Shown here piece after piece: positions 1-5,355 of a DNA stretch of 5,355 nucleotides. A program made the position numbers and the translations under genes. Each line of letters begins with the position of its first letter. The stretch's first letter is position 1. The notes under the pieces are model-generated. The model was not told where the DNA came from. It saw only the letters and a list, made by a program, of their open reading frames with translations, and did no database searches. The DNA is taken from NCBI GenBank assembly GCA_020850375.1, contig JADZET010000162.1, forward strand, positions 1-5,355, written 5' to 3'. The DNA is from Phycisphaeraceae bacterium (GTDB lineage Bacteria; Planctomycetota; Phycisphaerae; Phycisphaerales; Phycisphaeraceae).

Positions 1-724
1 GCCAGACGCCGCAGCGGTACGGCTCCTTCTTCTCCACCGCGATCAGGTGCACGGGCACGTCCACCGGCCGGACGTCGATGGCCTGGGCTAGAACTGCCCG
101 ATAGAACGCCATCTGATGCAGGTAGCCATACCTCCGGGCGTCGGCCTCGAACCACGTCAAGTCATCGCAGGTCTTTAAGTCCACGATCCCGCGGCGTGGA
201 TGGACCCAGTCGAATCGGGCCTGAGAGGGCACGCCGCGGTAGTCGAGTCGCACGACTCCCTCAGCCTTGCCATCCATCAGCAGGTCCGCCGTCTTGAGGT
301 TGGCACCGACACCGGTGGCCATCTGCTCGATCAGTTCCGCCTGCTCGACGGTGAGCACCTCTTTGCCCTGACTCTGGGCTTCCTGGCGGAACTCCCGAAA
401 CGCCTGCGTCTCGGCGCCAAAGGGCTTACCAGTCTTGGGATTGACCGGGCCGCCGATGACGTAGCGGTCGGCGAACGCAGCCTTGCCCTCGAGGATGCGA
501 ACATGGGCCGCACGCCCCAGGGTCAGCGCCTGCGTCTTCTCGACCTGGACCTGTCCGTCTCGCTTGCGAGCGTAAAGCAGGGCACACGCTCGGAAGGTGG
601 CCAGCATGTGGCTGGTGAGGTGCTCGCCTGCCTTGCCGTGATACACGTCCGCCGGCTCATCGACCAAAACGTCCAGGTCGATGCAGAGCGATCCCGCGAG
701 AGTCATGAGGTTCTTGGTGGGCAT
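1..724 (-). CDS. RecE / exonuclease VIII-like PD-(D/E)XK nuclease, 3' end beyond window
   Basis: The first 241 codons are visible and the C-terminus lies off the left edge. The protein matches the exonuclease VIII/RecE C-terminal nuclease superfamily (DUF3799-like PD-(D/E)XK fold). Visible motifs in order are GRAAH (His74), a Glu in GKAEG (Glu155), RFDW (Asp172), VDLKT (Asp182, Lys184) and YLHQMAFYRA (Gln204, Tyr208). In this family they form the metal-binding site and the QxxxY motif. Members degrade duplex DNA 5' to 3' and leave single-stranded tails for an annealing protein such as RecT. Only the nuclease domain is present, without the long N-terminal part of E. coli RecE, as is usual in phage versions. 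ATG at 724 follows AAGGAG by five bases. The gene starts 10 bases after the sigma-factor stop, so the two are probably translationally coupled. The motif set is clear. A Cas4- or AddB-type nuclease is less likely because no iron-sulphur cysteine cluster is visible in the part seen. Confidence 0.86.
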   Translation of the reverse strand, partial: MPTKNLMTLAGSLCIDLDVLVDEPADVYHGKAGEHLTSHMLATFRACALLYARKRDGQVQVEKTQALTLGRAAHVRILEGKAAFADRYVIGGPVNPKTGKPFGAETQAFREFRQEAQSQGKEVLTVEQAELIEQMATGVGANLKTADLLMDGKAEGVVRLDYRGVPSQARFDWVHPRRGIVDLKTCDDLTWFEADARRYGYLHQMAFYRAVLAQAIDVRPVDVPVHLIAVEKKEPYRCGVW

Positions 725-729
725 GGCGT

Positions 730-735
730 CTCCTT
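730..735 (-). promoter_or_regulatory. Ribosome binding site of the RecE-like gene, overlapping the sigma stop codon
   Basis: On the minus strand AAGGAG lies five bases before ATG 724. Its first A is the last base of the TGA stop of the upstream sigma gene. This arrangement fixes the start and suggests that ribosomes finishing the sigma factor re-initiate on the nuclease. Confidence 0.8.
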
Positions 736-1343
736 CACCCCTGTTCTTTTGCGGGGTGGGCCGAGGTTGAGCATTCGCCGTCGAAGCCTGGCGGGCACAG
801 CCCGCGCTCGATGAACAAGTCACGCAGGCGCCGCATCGTGCGGTAGACCGTCGAGTGGCTCATCCTCAGTTGTCGAGCGGCCGCGTTGGGACTGTTGCAG
901 GTCATCACCGCCAGACAGATCCGCCGATCCTTGTCCGACAGCTCCTTGAGCACGCCCTCCACGTCGTGTCTCAGGTCCGCCTGGCCGATGGCCACCTCAG
1001 CCGATGGGTCTCGCACCAGGACCGTGGCCGCGCAGCCGACGTCTTCGAACGACATCGCCCCGGCCACTTCGCTCTCCTGGGCCTTGGACAACTGGCGGAC
1101 GCGGTACTTGTAGTAACGGTTGAGCACCATCAGCACGAAGCGGTCCAACGGGCACCGGCTCGGATCGAACCGCCGCATCGCTCGCGTGAGCGCCATGGAG
1201 AAGTCCTGCCGCAGGTCGCGTTCCTCCTCGCGCGCCAGGCCGTACTTGCGGCGGAGCCGCCCGGCACGGAAGTTGATTCGCCGGGCCACCGAGTCACGCT
1301 GAATCAGGGAACTGATCGTCGGGACGGTAGAAACGCTGCTCAT
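735..1343 (-). CDS. Sigma-70-family RNA polymerase sigma factor, phage/mobile-element type (202 aa)
   Basis: This is a small two-domain sigma factor. Residues 22-85 look like region 2, which binds core polymerase and the -10 element: DLRQDFSMALTRAMRRFDPS matches the usual 'DL.Q....A...A..RFDP' pattern and is followed by an aromatic/basic helix (NRYYKYRVRQL). A linker of about 40 residues follows. Residues 129-181 look like region 4, with ELSDKDRRICLAVM leading into a helix-turn-helix (NAAARQLRMSHSTVYRTMRR) that should read a -35 element. Regions 1 and 3 are absent, as in ECF-size factors. An in-frame start exists at 1445, but ATG 1343 is preferred because GGAGAG lies five bases before it and the extra 34 residues look non-conserved and arginine-rich. 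A terminator upstream separates it from the 319-residue gene, so it needs its own promoter, which I could not pick with confidence. It could redirect host polymerase to genes of the element, which is inference. No anti-sigma gene is visible. Confidence 0.82.
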   Translation of the reverse strand: MSSVSTVPTISSLIQRDSVARRINFRAGRLRRKYGLAREEERDLRQDFSMALTRAMRRFDPSRCPLDRFVLMVLNRYYKYRVRQLSKAQESEVAGAMSFEDVGCAATVLVRDPSAEVAIGQADLRHDVEGVLKELSDKDRRICLAVMTCNSPNAAARQLRMSHSTVYRTMRRLRDLFIERGLCPPGFDGECSTSAHPAKEQG

Positions 1344-1348
1344 CTGCA

Positions 1349-1354
1349 CTCTCC
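1349..1354 (-). promoter_or_regulatory. Ribosome binding site that decides the sigma-factor start
   Basis: GGAGAG on the minus strand is five bases upstream of ATG 1343. The longer in-frame alternative start at 1445 has no comparable site close by, so the shorter 202-residue reading is chosen. Confidence 0.7.
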
Positions 1355-1439
1355 GAACAAGAGGGTTCCGCCGCCCACAGCGGGCCGCGACACCCTCCCG
1401 GCGATTTGCAGATGACGCGGTTGAGAAAATGCACCAATC

Positions 1440-1518
1440 GCGCAAGACCGCTTCGGAGCGGCACTAACGCGCAGAAAAAAAGCTCTTGCGCTTGCAGCAG
1501 ATCAACGCAAGTGCAAGA
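1440..1518. repeat. Three copies of an octamer TCTTGC(G/A)C in the spacer upstream of the sigma gene
   Basis: GCGCAAGA occurs at 1440-1447, its inverse TCTTGCGC at 1484-1491, and GTGCAAGA at 1511-1518. The last two are inside the arms of the terminator hairpin. The first lies about 100 bases upstream of the sigma start, where a promoter would be expected. A shared operator half-site is possible but unproven. A small hairpin (CCGCT-TCGG-AGCGG, 1448-1461) lies between the copies. No other gene-like content is seen between 1344 and 1547, and no convincing -35/-10 pair was found there. Confidence 0.4.
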
Positions 1519-1520
1519 GC
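1475..1520 (-). terminator. Rho-independent terminator after the 398/319-codon gene pair
   Basis: Arms at 1482-1495 (GCTCTTGCGCTTGC) and 1507-1520 (GCAAGTGCAAGAGC) pair over 14 positions with a single mismatch (A.C in the minus-strand RNA) around an 11-base loop. In the minus-strand transcript the stem is followed immediately by seven Us (As at 1475-1481 on the plus strand). It begins 28 bases after the stop codon of the 319-residue gene and insulates that unit from the sigma gene. The plus-strand side has no T run, so it acts in one direction. Confidence 0.88.
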
Positions 1521-1547
1521 CCCTATCTTCTGCGTACGGTACTCGGA

Positions 1548-2507
1548 TCAGCCGAACTTCATGACGTCTTCAAGGCTATTGGCGATCTGCCACAACCGCG
1601 CAAGCTGCCTATCCTTGAGATAGCGGCTGACGTCGTAGTCAGAGACACCGGCAAGCTGGGCGAGTTCTTTCTTGAGTGGACGAGGCAGGAGTTCAGGCTC
1701 TCGTCCTTGCCCGATAGCGGCAAACGCGTGATCCCGAGCCCTGCGGATGTGCTCAACCAGCGCGTTTCGAATCGCCTCAATCTTGGCGGCAGGCTCGCCT
1801 CGTCGCCGTTTGGGCCGACGGTTCGAGAAGTTGGCCGGCAGCTTGATCTGGCCATGTATAGCGAATACTTCCAGGAAGCCCCGCCACGCCTCGCCAGCAA
1901 CGAGGCTGGCGCCATTGACCTCGATAACCTCGTCGAGCGGCACCAGCACGCACTTGCGACGCCGGCAGTAATCTTCCAGTTCACCCGTCCACAGCCCGCG
2001 CGTCGACGTCAGGATCATCGTCGGCTTGTCAGCATCAAGCGTCAGTTCAACCACGGCCTTTTGCTGCGGAGCCTGGTCCGTGCAGCAAACCAAGACCACG
2101 GGGTATGTGGCCGCCGGCTTGGGGTGCCACGCCCCGATGTGCAGCACGTTGTTTTCGGGTGTTGCACTGGCCCGCGACACCTCAAGCCCCAGGGCCGTGG
2201 CGATCGCCGCCCGCAGCGACCGCCAGTTGACCTCAAATAGCACCAGGTCAGTGTCCGTGAGCTCGATGCGTATTTCAGGATCATCGCGGTCGACCGCGAC
2301 CACCGAACCGTTGCGGTGGCACACGACCCGTAGCGGCGGCATCCTCGGATCCGGGTGCGGGTACCCTTTCGCTCGCCGGTCAGTGGGCCGCAGGAACGGC
2401 CGCATCAACTCATAGATCGGTCCGAGCTGGTCGCGCCACTCCTTGGCCACCGCCAACGGCCCTGGCCGCGCCTCAATGAACCGCCAGAACGGCGTCAGCT
2501 TGCTCAT
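1548..2507 (-). CDS. Unrecognised protein with a C-terminal helix-turn-helix-like segment (319 aa)
   Basis: I do not recognise this family. The N-terminal third (residues 1-60) carries many aromatic residues and prolines. Residues 60-200 look like an alternating strand/helix domain, with hydrophobic strands such as YPVVLVCCTD (135-144), PTMILTSTR (162-170) and KCVLVPLDEVIEV (185-197). A strongly basic linker (NRRPKRRR, 229-236) leads to a helical tail. Within it, KKELAQLAGVSDYDVSRYLK (279-298) resembles a helix-turn-helix, so nucleic-acid binding is likely. There are no signal peptide or membrane segments, so it should be cytoplasmic. ATG 2507 lies inside the end of the upstream 398-residue gene with a 35-base overlap. 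A weak GGTGAG sits only two bases before it, so translational coupling probably drives its expression. The gene is last in its unit, just before a strong terminator. The tight overlap argues that it works with its neighbour. Confidence 0.85.
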   Translation of the reverse strand: MSKLTPFWRFIEARPGPLAVAKEWRDQLGPIYELMRPFLRPTDRRAKGYPHPDPRMPPLRVVCHRNGSVVAVDRDDPEIRIELTDTDLVLFEVNWRSLRAAIATALGLEVSRASATPENNVLHIGAWHPKPAATYPVVLVCCTDQAPQQKAVVELTLDADKPTMILTSTRGLWTGELEDYCRRRKCVLVPLDEVIEVNGASLVAGEAWRGFLEVFAIHGQIKLPANFSNRRPKRRRGEPAAKIEAIRNALVEHIRRARDHAFAAIGQGREPELLPRPLKKELAQLAGVSDYDVSRYLKDRQLARLWQIANSLEDVMKFG

Positions 2508-3669
2508 GACTCACCACGGGTTTTAGCAGGACAAAGCCTCGAAGCGTCAGCCACTGATGCAGCACCTCCGCGTCCGACTCGCGATCAAAGATCGTCACGT
2601 TGGGCGGCCGAACCGTGACCTTCCTGGGCCGCATCGCTCCCTTGAACCTCACGGAGAACACGGCTTTGACCAACACCGCGTGCGGCGGGATGGACCGGCC
2701 GATCCCCCGCAGGGCCTCAAAGACATCGTCAGCCTTGTGGACCTCCACATGGGATATGTGTGAGTGGTGGCGGAAATGCAGCTCAACGAGCTGGACCTCT
2801 TCGATCCCTTCCACATCGCTGCATGTCAGGCACGCACGACCGTCCTGCCGGATGGGGTCCAGCGTGTATTTGCCCGCGATCGGATCCACGTTGAACAGCA
2901 GGTCGTCCCCAAACAGGTGCCGGCCGAAGAGTTTGCAGTACGTCTTCTTGATCCCCTTGCTACCCGCATGGATCGATAGCTCACCCAGTTCTGGGTTGTA
3001 CGCCAGCACGTCGAACTTCTCCGGCCGGAAGTAGACGCTCGACGCCTCCTCCCCCTTGAGCGTGCCCTCGCGCTTGTACGGCTCACCGTGTCGGACGAGG
3101 AACCACACGCCGTCGGGCTTCGGGAACGTGAACACCTTCGCGGCCCGCCCGCGCTTCTTGTCGTCGAACCAATCCTTCAGGTCATCTTCCAGAGCGTGGA
3201 TTATCTCCGGCTCGGGCGACCGCATCACAGGCATCTCGGCCGTCCGCGAAACGCAGCACTCGAACGACTTGGGCTTGCTCAACGTCCGCTGGGCATGCAG
3301 CCGCTCGAGGATGTCGTGATCCTTGAGCCAGATGCGAACCGCCAGATCGGCGGGTGTAAGCTCATCGCCGTCGCCCAGGTCGACATCCGCCGCCCGGGCC
3401 TCGGACATCAGCTCGTCGTAGTCGCACGGCAGCGACATCTCATCGACGAAGTACAGCGCGTCGAGCATCTCGGCCGGCGTGTTCTCGTCGGGGGACATCA
3501 GCACGGCCGCGAGGCCGTCATAGTCAAAGGCGTCATCGTCGATCAGCAAGAGCTTCCGCTGGGCGAGATGCGTCAGCCACGATTTAAGGAACTCCATCAG
3601 CAGCGGCCGCGAGATGGCTCGTAGGATGGATGGATTCGAGAATCGACGGAGTTTGAAGTTGCGTGCCAT
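2473..3669 (-). CDS. Unrecognised protein with a CxxC motif and a histidine cluster (398 aa)
   Basis: I do not recognise this family. The N-terminus is basic (MARNFKLRRF). A long acidic helical part follows to about residue 170 (for example LLIDDDAFDYDG at 41-52 and EDDLKDWFDDKK at 161-172). From about 178 the protein looks strand-rich: GVWFLVRHGEPYKREG (187-202), YFRPEKFDVLAYNPELGEL (213-231) and YCKLFGRHLFGDD (244-256). A CLTC motif (280-283) is followed by HFRHHSHISHVEVH (298-311), which has six histidines in 14 residues and might bind metal. Residues 330-398 form a third, mixed part. No membrane segment or signal peptide is seen. A longer in-frame start exists at 3729, but ATG 3669 is preferred because AGGGAG lies six bases before it. 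The gene leads a two-gene unit with its own candidate promoter and shares 35 bases with the next gene. A role in defence, regulation or element maintenance is possible, but none can be assigned from sequence alone. Confidence 0.85.
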   Translation of the reverse strand: MARNFKLRRFSNPSILRAISRPLLMEFLKSWLTHLAQRKLLLIDDDAFDYDGLAAVLMSPDENTPAEMLDALYFVDEMSLPCDYDELMSEARAADVDLGDGDELTPADLAVRIWLKDHDILERLHAQRTLSKPKSFECCVSRTAEMPVMRSPEPEIIHALEDDLKDWFDDKKRGRAAKVFTFPKPDGVWFLVRHGEPYKREGTLKGEEASSVYFRPEKFDVLAYNPELGELSIHAGSKGIKKTYCKLFGRHLFGDDLLFNVDPIAGKYTLDPIRQDGRACLTCSDVEGIEEVQLVELHFRHHSHISHVEVHKADDVFEALRGIGRSIPPHAVLVKAVFSVRFKGAMRPRKVTVRPPNVTIFDRESDAEVLHQWLTLRGFVLLKPVVSHEQADAVLAVH

Positions 3670-3675
3670 CGACGA

Positions 3676-3681
3676 CTCCCT
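3676..3681 (-). promoter_or_regulatory. Ribosome binding site that decides the start of the 398-residue protein
   Basis: AGGGAG lies six bases upstream of ATG 3669 on the minus strand. The in-frame ATG at 3729 would add 20 residues but has no such site and would overlap the likely leader RNA. A short hairpin (ACCGC/GCGGT, 3692-3707) lies just upstream in the leader and may be incidental. Confidence 0.75.
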
Positions 3682-3730
3682 GAAAAGAAGTACCGCTGCC
3701 GGGCGGTGTATTGACTGCCTCTCAAACACC

Positions 3731-3792
3731 TAACACGGCAACAATCTATCCGGGAGAGAGTCACAGGACAAGAAGAATTTTTAATCGTGTTA
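3731..3792. repeat. Inverted 7-base repeat TAACACG ... CGTGTTA flanking the candidate promoter
   Basis: TAACACG at 3731-3737 and CGTGTTA at 3786-3792 are exact inverse copies 48 bases apart, one on each side of the candidate promoter. The spacer around them is the most AT-rich part of the window. The placement would suit a pair of operator half-sites for a looping or dimeric repressor. Seven bases can also match by chance in a spacer of this size. Confidence 0.35.
3743..3771 (-). promoter_or_regulatory. Candidate sigma-70-type promoter for the 398/319 gene pair
   Basis: On the minus strand TTGTCC (plus coordinates 3766-3771) is separated by 17 bases from TAGATT (3743-3748). Each matches the -35 and -10 consensus at four of six positions, with ideal spacing. 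Transcription would begin near 3736 and give a leader of roughly 65 bases before ATG 3669. A weaker alternative (TTGATT, 17 bases, GATTAA) lies further upstream in the same AT-rich spacer. The element's own sigma factor may use a different motif, so this call is tentative. Confidence 0.4.
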
Positions 3793-3823
3793 AGTCCACA
3801 TAGAATCAACATTAACGGCATCG

Positions 3824-4228
3824 TCAGTGGATAAGCTGTCGCCACTTCGCTCGCTGTTTCCGCCAGCTCGGCTCCATGGCCAACGCCCTCGCCTGGCGCT
3901 CGCAGATGGGGTCTTTTCCCTCCGCCACCCTGGGCAGCGCCAGCAGTTCCTCCTGTATGTCCGGCGCCAGATGCAGCAGCCGCATGATCTGCGTCACCCG
4001 CGCCCGCGTGACGTGCCCCATCTCGGCCAACTGCGCCTGGTCTTTCGCTGCGCCGCTGGCCACGAGGTGCTCAAGCCGGATCGCCAGGGCCATCAGTTGG
4101 GCGACACGGGGCACGCGTCCCGCCTGGGGGTCGACTGCCTCCATCGCCGCAGGCGACGGAATCCTGCGCAGGTTGTGTTCGCGGACAAACGCGGGTTTGT
4201 GCCGATGCATCACGGCCAGAGACGTCAC
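3824..4228 (-). CDS. Small ParB/KorB-like helix-turn-helix protein, coupled to the recombinase (134 aa)
   Basis: Residues 63-97 (DQAQLAEMGHVTRARVTQ, then IMRLLHLAPDIQEELL) closely resemble the helix-turn-helix of ParB/KorB/Spo0J proteins, including the 'RLL.L...I...L' helix after the recognition helix. The N-terminal ParB nucleotide-binding motif (GxxRxxA) is not seen and the protein is about half of ParB length, so it is not a complete partition protein. The N-terminus and the last 25 residues are basic. It is therefore probably a DNA-binding protein acting at a site in the element. The start is GTG 4228, whose TG begins the TGA stop of the recombinase. GGAGG seven bases upstream supports this start over the internal ATG at codon 7. 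Being co-translated with a serine recombinase, it could control excision or recombinase expression. A recombination directionality role is speculation. Confidence 0.78.
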   Translation of the reverse strand: MTSLAVMHRHKPAFVREHNLRRIPSPAAMEAVDPQAGRVPRVAQLMALAIRLEHLVASGAAKDQAQLAEMGHVTRARVTQIMRLLHLAPDIQEELLALPRVAEGKDPICERQARALAMEPSWRKQRAKWRQLIH

Positions 4229-5355
4229 GCCGTCACCTCCATCGGTCGAACCGCGTCAAAGCCGCCGGGGTGGTACGCGATGGTGAGCTCCTCCTGCTGG
4301 CCGTCATACTCCACGCACTGCACCAGCAGGTGAATCAGGCGTGCCCGCTCATCGGGTCGCATCCGGTCCCACATCGGATCGAAGGCCTCAAATGCGCCCG
4401 TCAGTTCATCCTCATCGACCTTTCGCTGCTCGAGCGCCGCGATATGCCGGTTCGACTCGAGCAGGAGGGCCTCCGCCTTCTGAAGATCCTCCTGCAGCCG
4501 GACCAGTTTCGCACTGACCCCCGGCGCCTGGGGCGTCCGGGCGAGTTGGCAGAGCTCCTCATTGATCCGGCGAACACAGCTTTCGTGACGTGCCCGGGCC
4601 TGCCGGGTGCTATCCATCTGGCGCTCGATCTGCTCGACAGCTTGTTGGACGACCTCCTTGAGCAGTTGCGGATTGCCGCACACCCCCCTGATCTGCTCCA
4701 CCACGAATCGCTCCAGATCCCCCGCCGGCAGCGAAGGGTACGGGCACGACGACCAACCCCTCTTCTGGGCGTTCATACAGACGTAATACCGGTAGCGTCG
4801 CCCCTTCTTGACCGTGTAGTGGTGCATCATTCCGCAGCCGCAGTGTTTGCACCGTACCAGCCCCTTGAGCAGCGCCCCGTACTTGTTCCGCGGGTGCTTG
4901 CCCCCGTTGCAGCGGTTGTGCGCCAGCAGGCCCTGGACCCGCCCGAACAGGTCCTCGTCCACGATGGCTGGGTGCTCGCCCGCATACGCCTGGCCGCCAT
5001 AGGTGATCTTGCCCAGGTAGATCACGTTGGTCAGGAGCTTAAACAGCGTCGCCTTGTCGAACTCCTTTCCCCCGCTGACCTTTCCGCCCGCCGTGGTAAA
5101 ACTCTTGTTCCGCCAACCCTGCGCGTTGAGCCACTTGACCGTGGCCAGGATCGACCCAACCTTGATGTGCCGGGCGAAAACCTCCCGCACGCGCTGGGCC
5201 TCGGGCTCGTTGACCACCAGCCGCGTGCCTCGCACGTCCCGCATCACGTCGTAGCCCAGCACCGGGTGCCCGCCCGTCCACTTACCCTTGCGTCGGGCCG
5301 CGGCGATCTTGTCCCGCGTCCGCTCCGAGATGATCTCCCGCTCGAACTGGGCGAA
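4225..5355 (-). CDS. Large serine recombinase / integrase, 5' end beyond window
   Basis: The gene is open from the right edge, and 376 residues are visible. Residues 1-16 (FAQFEREIISERTRDK) are the hallmark start of the long linking helix at the end of the resolvase catalytic domain. The nucleophilic serine and arginine cluster lie in the missing N-terminus, probably 120-150 residues. Residues 30-150 match the Recombinase domain (GHPVLGYDV, VVNEPEAQRVREVF, LLTNVIYLGKITYGG, HPAIVDEDLF). A zinc ribbon follows with CKHC (Cys169, Cys172), Cys193 and Cys204. Residues about 230-313 form a coiled coil, as in phiC31-type integrases, where it governs synapsis and directionality. The tail (RARLIHLLVQCVEYDG, then LTIAYHPGG) is typical of the family. 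Such enzymes join attP and attB to integrate or excise phages and mobile elements. No disabling mutation is seen in the visible part. The stop overlaps the start of the next gene by four bases. No att core could be identified. Confidence 0.97.
   Translation of the reverse strand, partial: FAQFEREIISERTRDKIAAARRKGKWTGGHPVLGYDVMRDVRGTRLVVNEPEAQRVREVFARHIKVGSILATVKWLNAQGWRNKSFTTAGGKVSGGKEFDKATLFKLLTNVIYLGKITYGGQAYAGEHPAIVDEDLFGRVQGLLAHNRCNGGKHPRNKYGALLKGLVRCKHCGCGMMHHYTVKKGRRYRYYVCMNAQKRGWSSCPYPSLPAGDLERFVVEQIRGVCGNPQLLKEVVQQAVEQIERQMDSTRQARARHESCVRRINEELCQLARTPQAPGVSAKLVRLQEDLQKAEALLLESNRHIAALEQRKVDEDELTGAFEAFDPMWDRMRPDERARLIHLLVQCVEYDGQQEELTIAYHPGGFDAVRPMEVTA
4236..4240 (-). promoter_or_regulatory. 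Ribosome binding site supporting the GTG start of the ParB-like gene
   Basis: GGAGG lies seven bases before GTG 4228 on the minus strand, inside the last codons of the recombinase. The strong site explains how a gene with a GTG start and a 4-base overlap can be expressed efficiently. Confidence 0.78.

Noticed and set aside
200..814. Plus-strand open frame of 204 codons
   Set aside because: It lies opposite the RecE-like gene, whose nuclease motifs and ribosome site are clear. Its translation shows no recognisable motif and is explained by high GC on the opposite strand.
855..1415. Plus-strand open frame of 186 codons
   Set aside because: Antisense to the sigma-factor gene, with no supporting ribosome site or domain pattern.
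1344..1445. N-terminal extension of the sigma factor to an in-frame start at 1445
   Set aside because: The extension has no sigma-like features, and a good ribosome site sits directly before ATG 1343.
1482..1520. CRISPR repeat or small RNA gene in the 1.5-kb palindrome
   Set aside because: A single palindrome with a T run exactly after the stem on the minus strand is fully explained as an intrinsic terminator. There is no periodic repeat-spacer pattern.
1707..2240. Plus-strand open frame of 177 codons
   Set aside because: Antisense to the 319-residue gene. The minus-strand frame is longer, has a structured C-terminus and ends at a terminator.
3088..3624. Plus-strand open frame of 178 codons
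   Set aside because: Antisense shadow of the 398-residue gene, in low-complexity GC-rich codons.
3824..4228. Complete ParB chromosome or plasmid partition protein
   Set aside because: Only the helix-turn-helix part is recognisable. The ParB CTPase motifs and a neighbouring ParA are absent from the window.
3827..4333. Plus-strand open frame of 168 codons
   Set aside because: It covers the ParB-like gene and the recombinase tail on the other strand, both of which have family motifs and linked ribosome sites.

Overview
The window is about 5.4 kb of GC-rich bacterial DNA. All six supported genes lie on the minus strand, so they are transcribed from high to low coordinates. The set looks like part of an integrative or phage-like element: a large serine recombinase, a small ParB/KorB-like DNA-binding protein, two unrecognised genes, a sigma-70-family factor and a RecE-type exonuclease. 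The GC-rich composition, long serine recombinase, Shine-Dalgarno-led compact operons and stand-alone sigma factor would fit a Planctomycetota-like or other environmental high-GC bacterium. That host guess is weak: there is no rRNA and no housekeeping gene to confirm it.

In transcription order there are three units. Unit 1 (5355 to 3824) is the recombinase, whose catalytic N-terminus lies beyond the right edge, followed by a 134-residue helix-turn-helix protein. The two overlap by four bases, and the second has a strong ribosome binding site. An AT-rich spacer of about 155 bases follows, with a candidate promoter lying between two inverted 7-base repeats.

Unit 2 (3669 to 1548) is a pair of overlapping genes, of 398 and 319 codons, that I do not recognise. 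The first has a CxxC motif followed by a histidine cluster. The second ends in a helix-turn-helix-like segment. The pair is closed by a clear intrinsic terminator (14-bp stem, then seven Ts), so it is a self-contained cassette and the best candidate here for an undescribed system.

Unit 3 (1343 to below 1) is a 202-codon sigma-70-like factor. A RecE/exonuclease VIII-like nuclease follows 10 bases later and runs off the left edge. Its ribosome binding site overlaps the sigma stop codon, so the two are probably co-translated. In phages, RecE-type nucleases usually sit beside a single-strand annealing protein, so a RecT- or ERF-like gene may lie just outside the window on the left.

Together the units suggest integration/excision (unit 1), an accessory cassette (unit 2) and a transcription-control plus homologous-recombination module (unit 3). 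I found no tRNA, rRNA, CRISPR array, transposon ends or recognisable att core.
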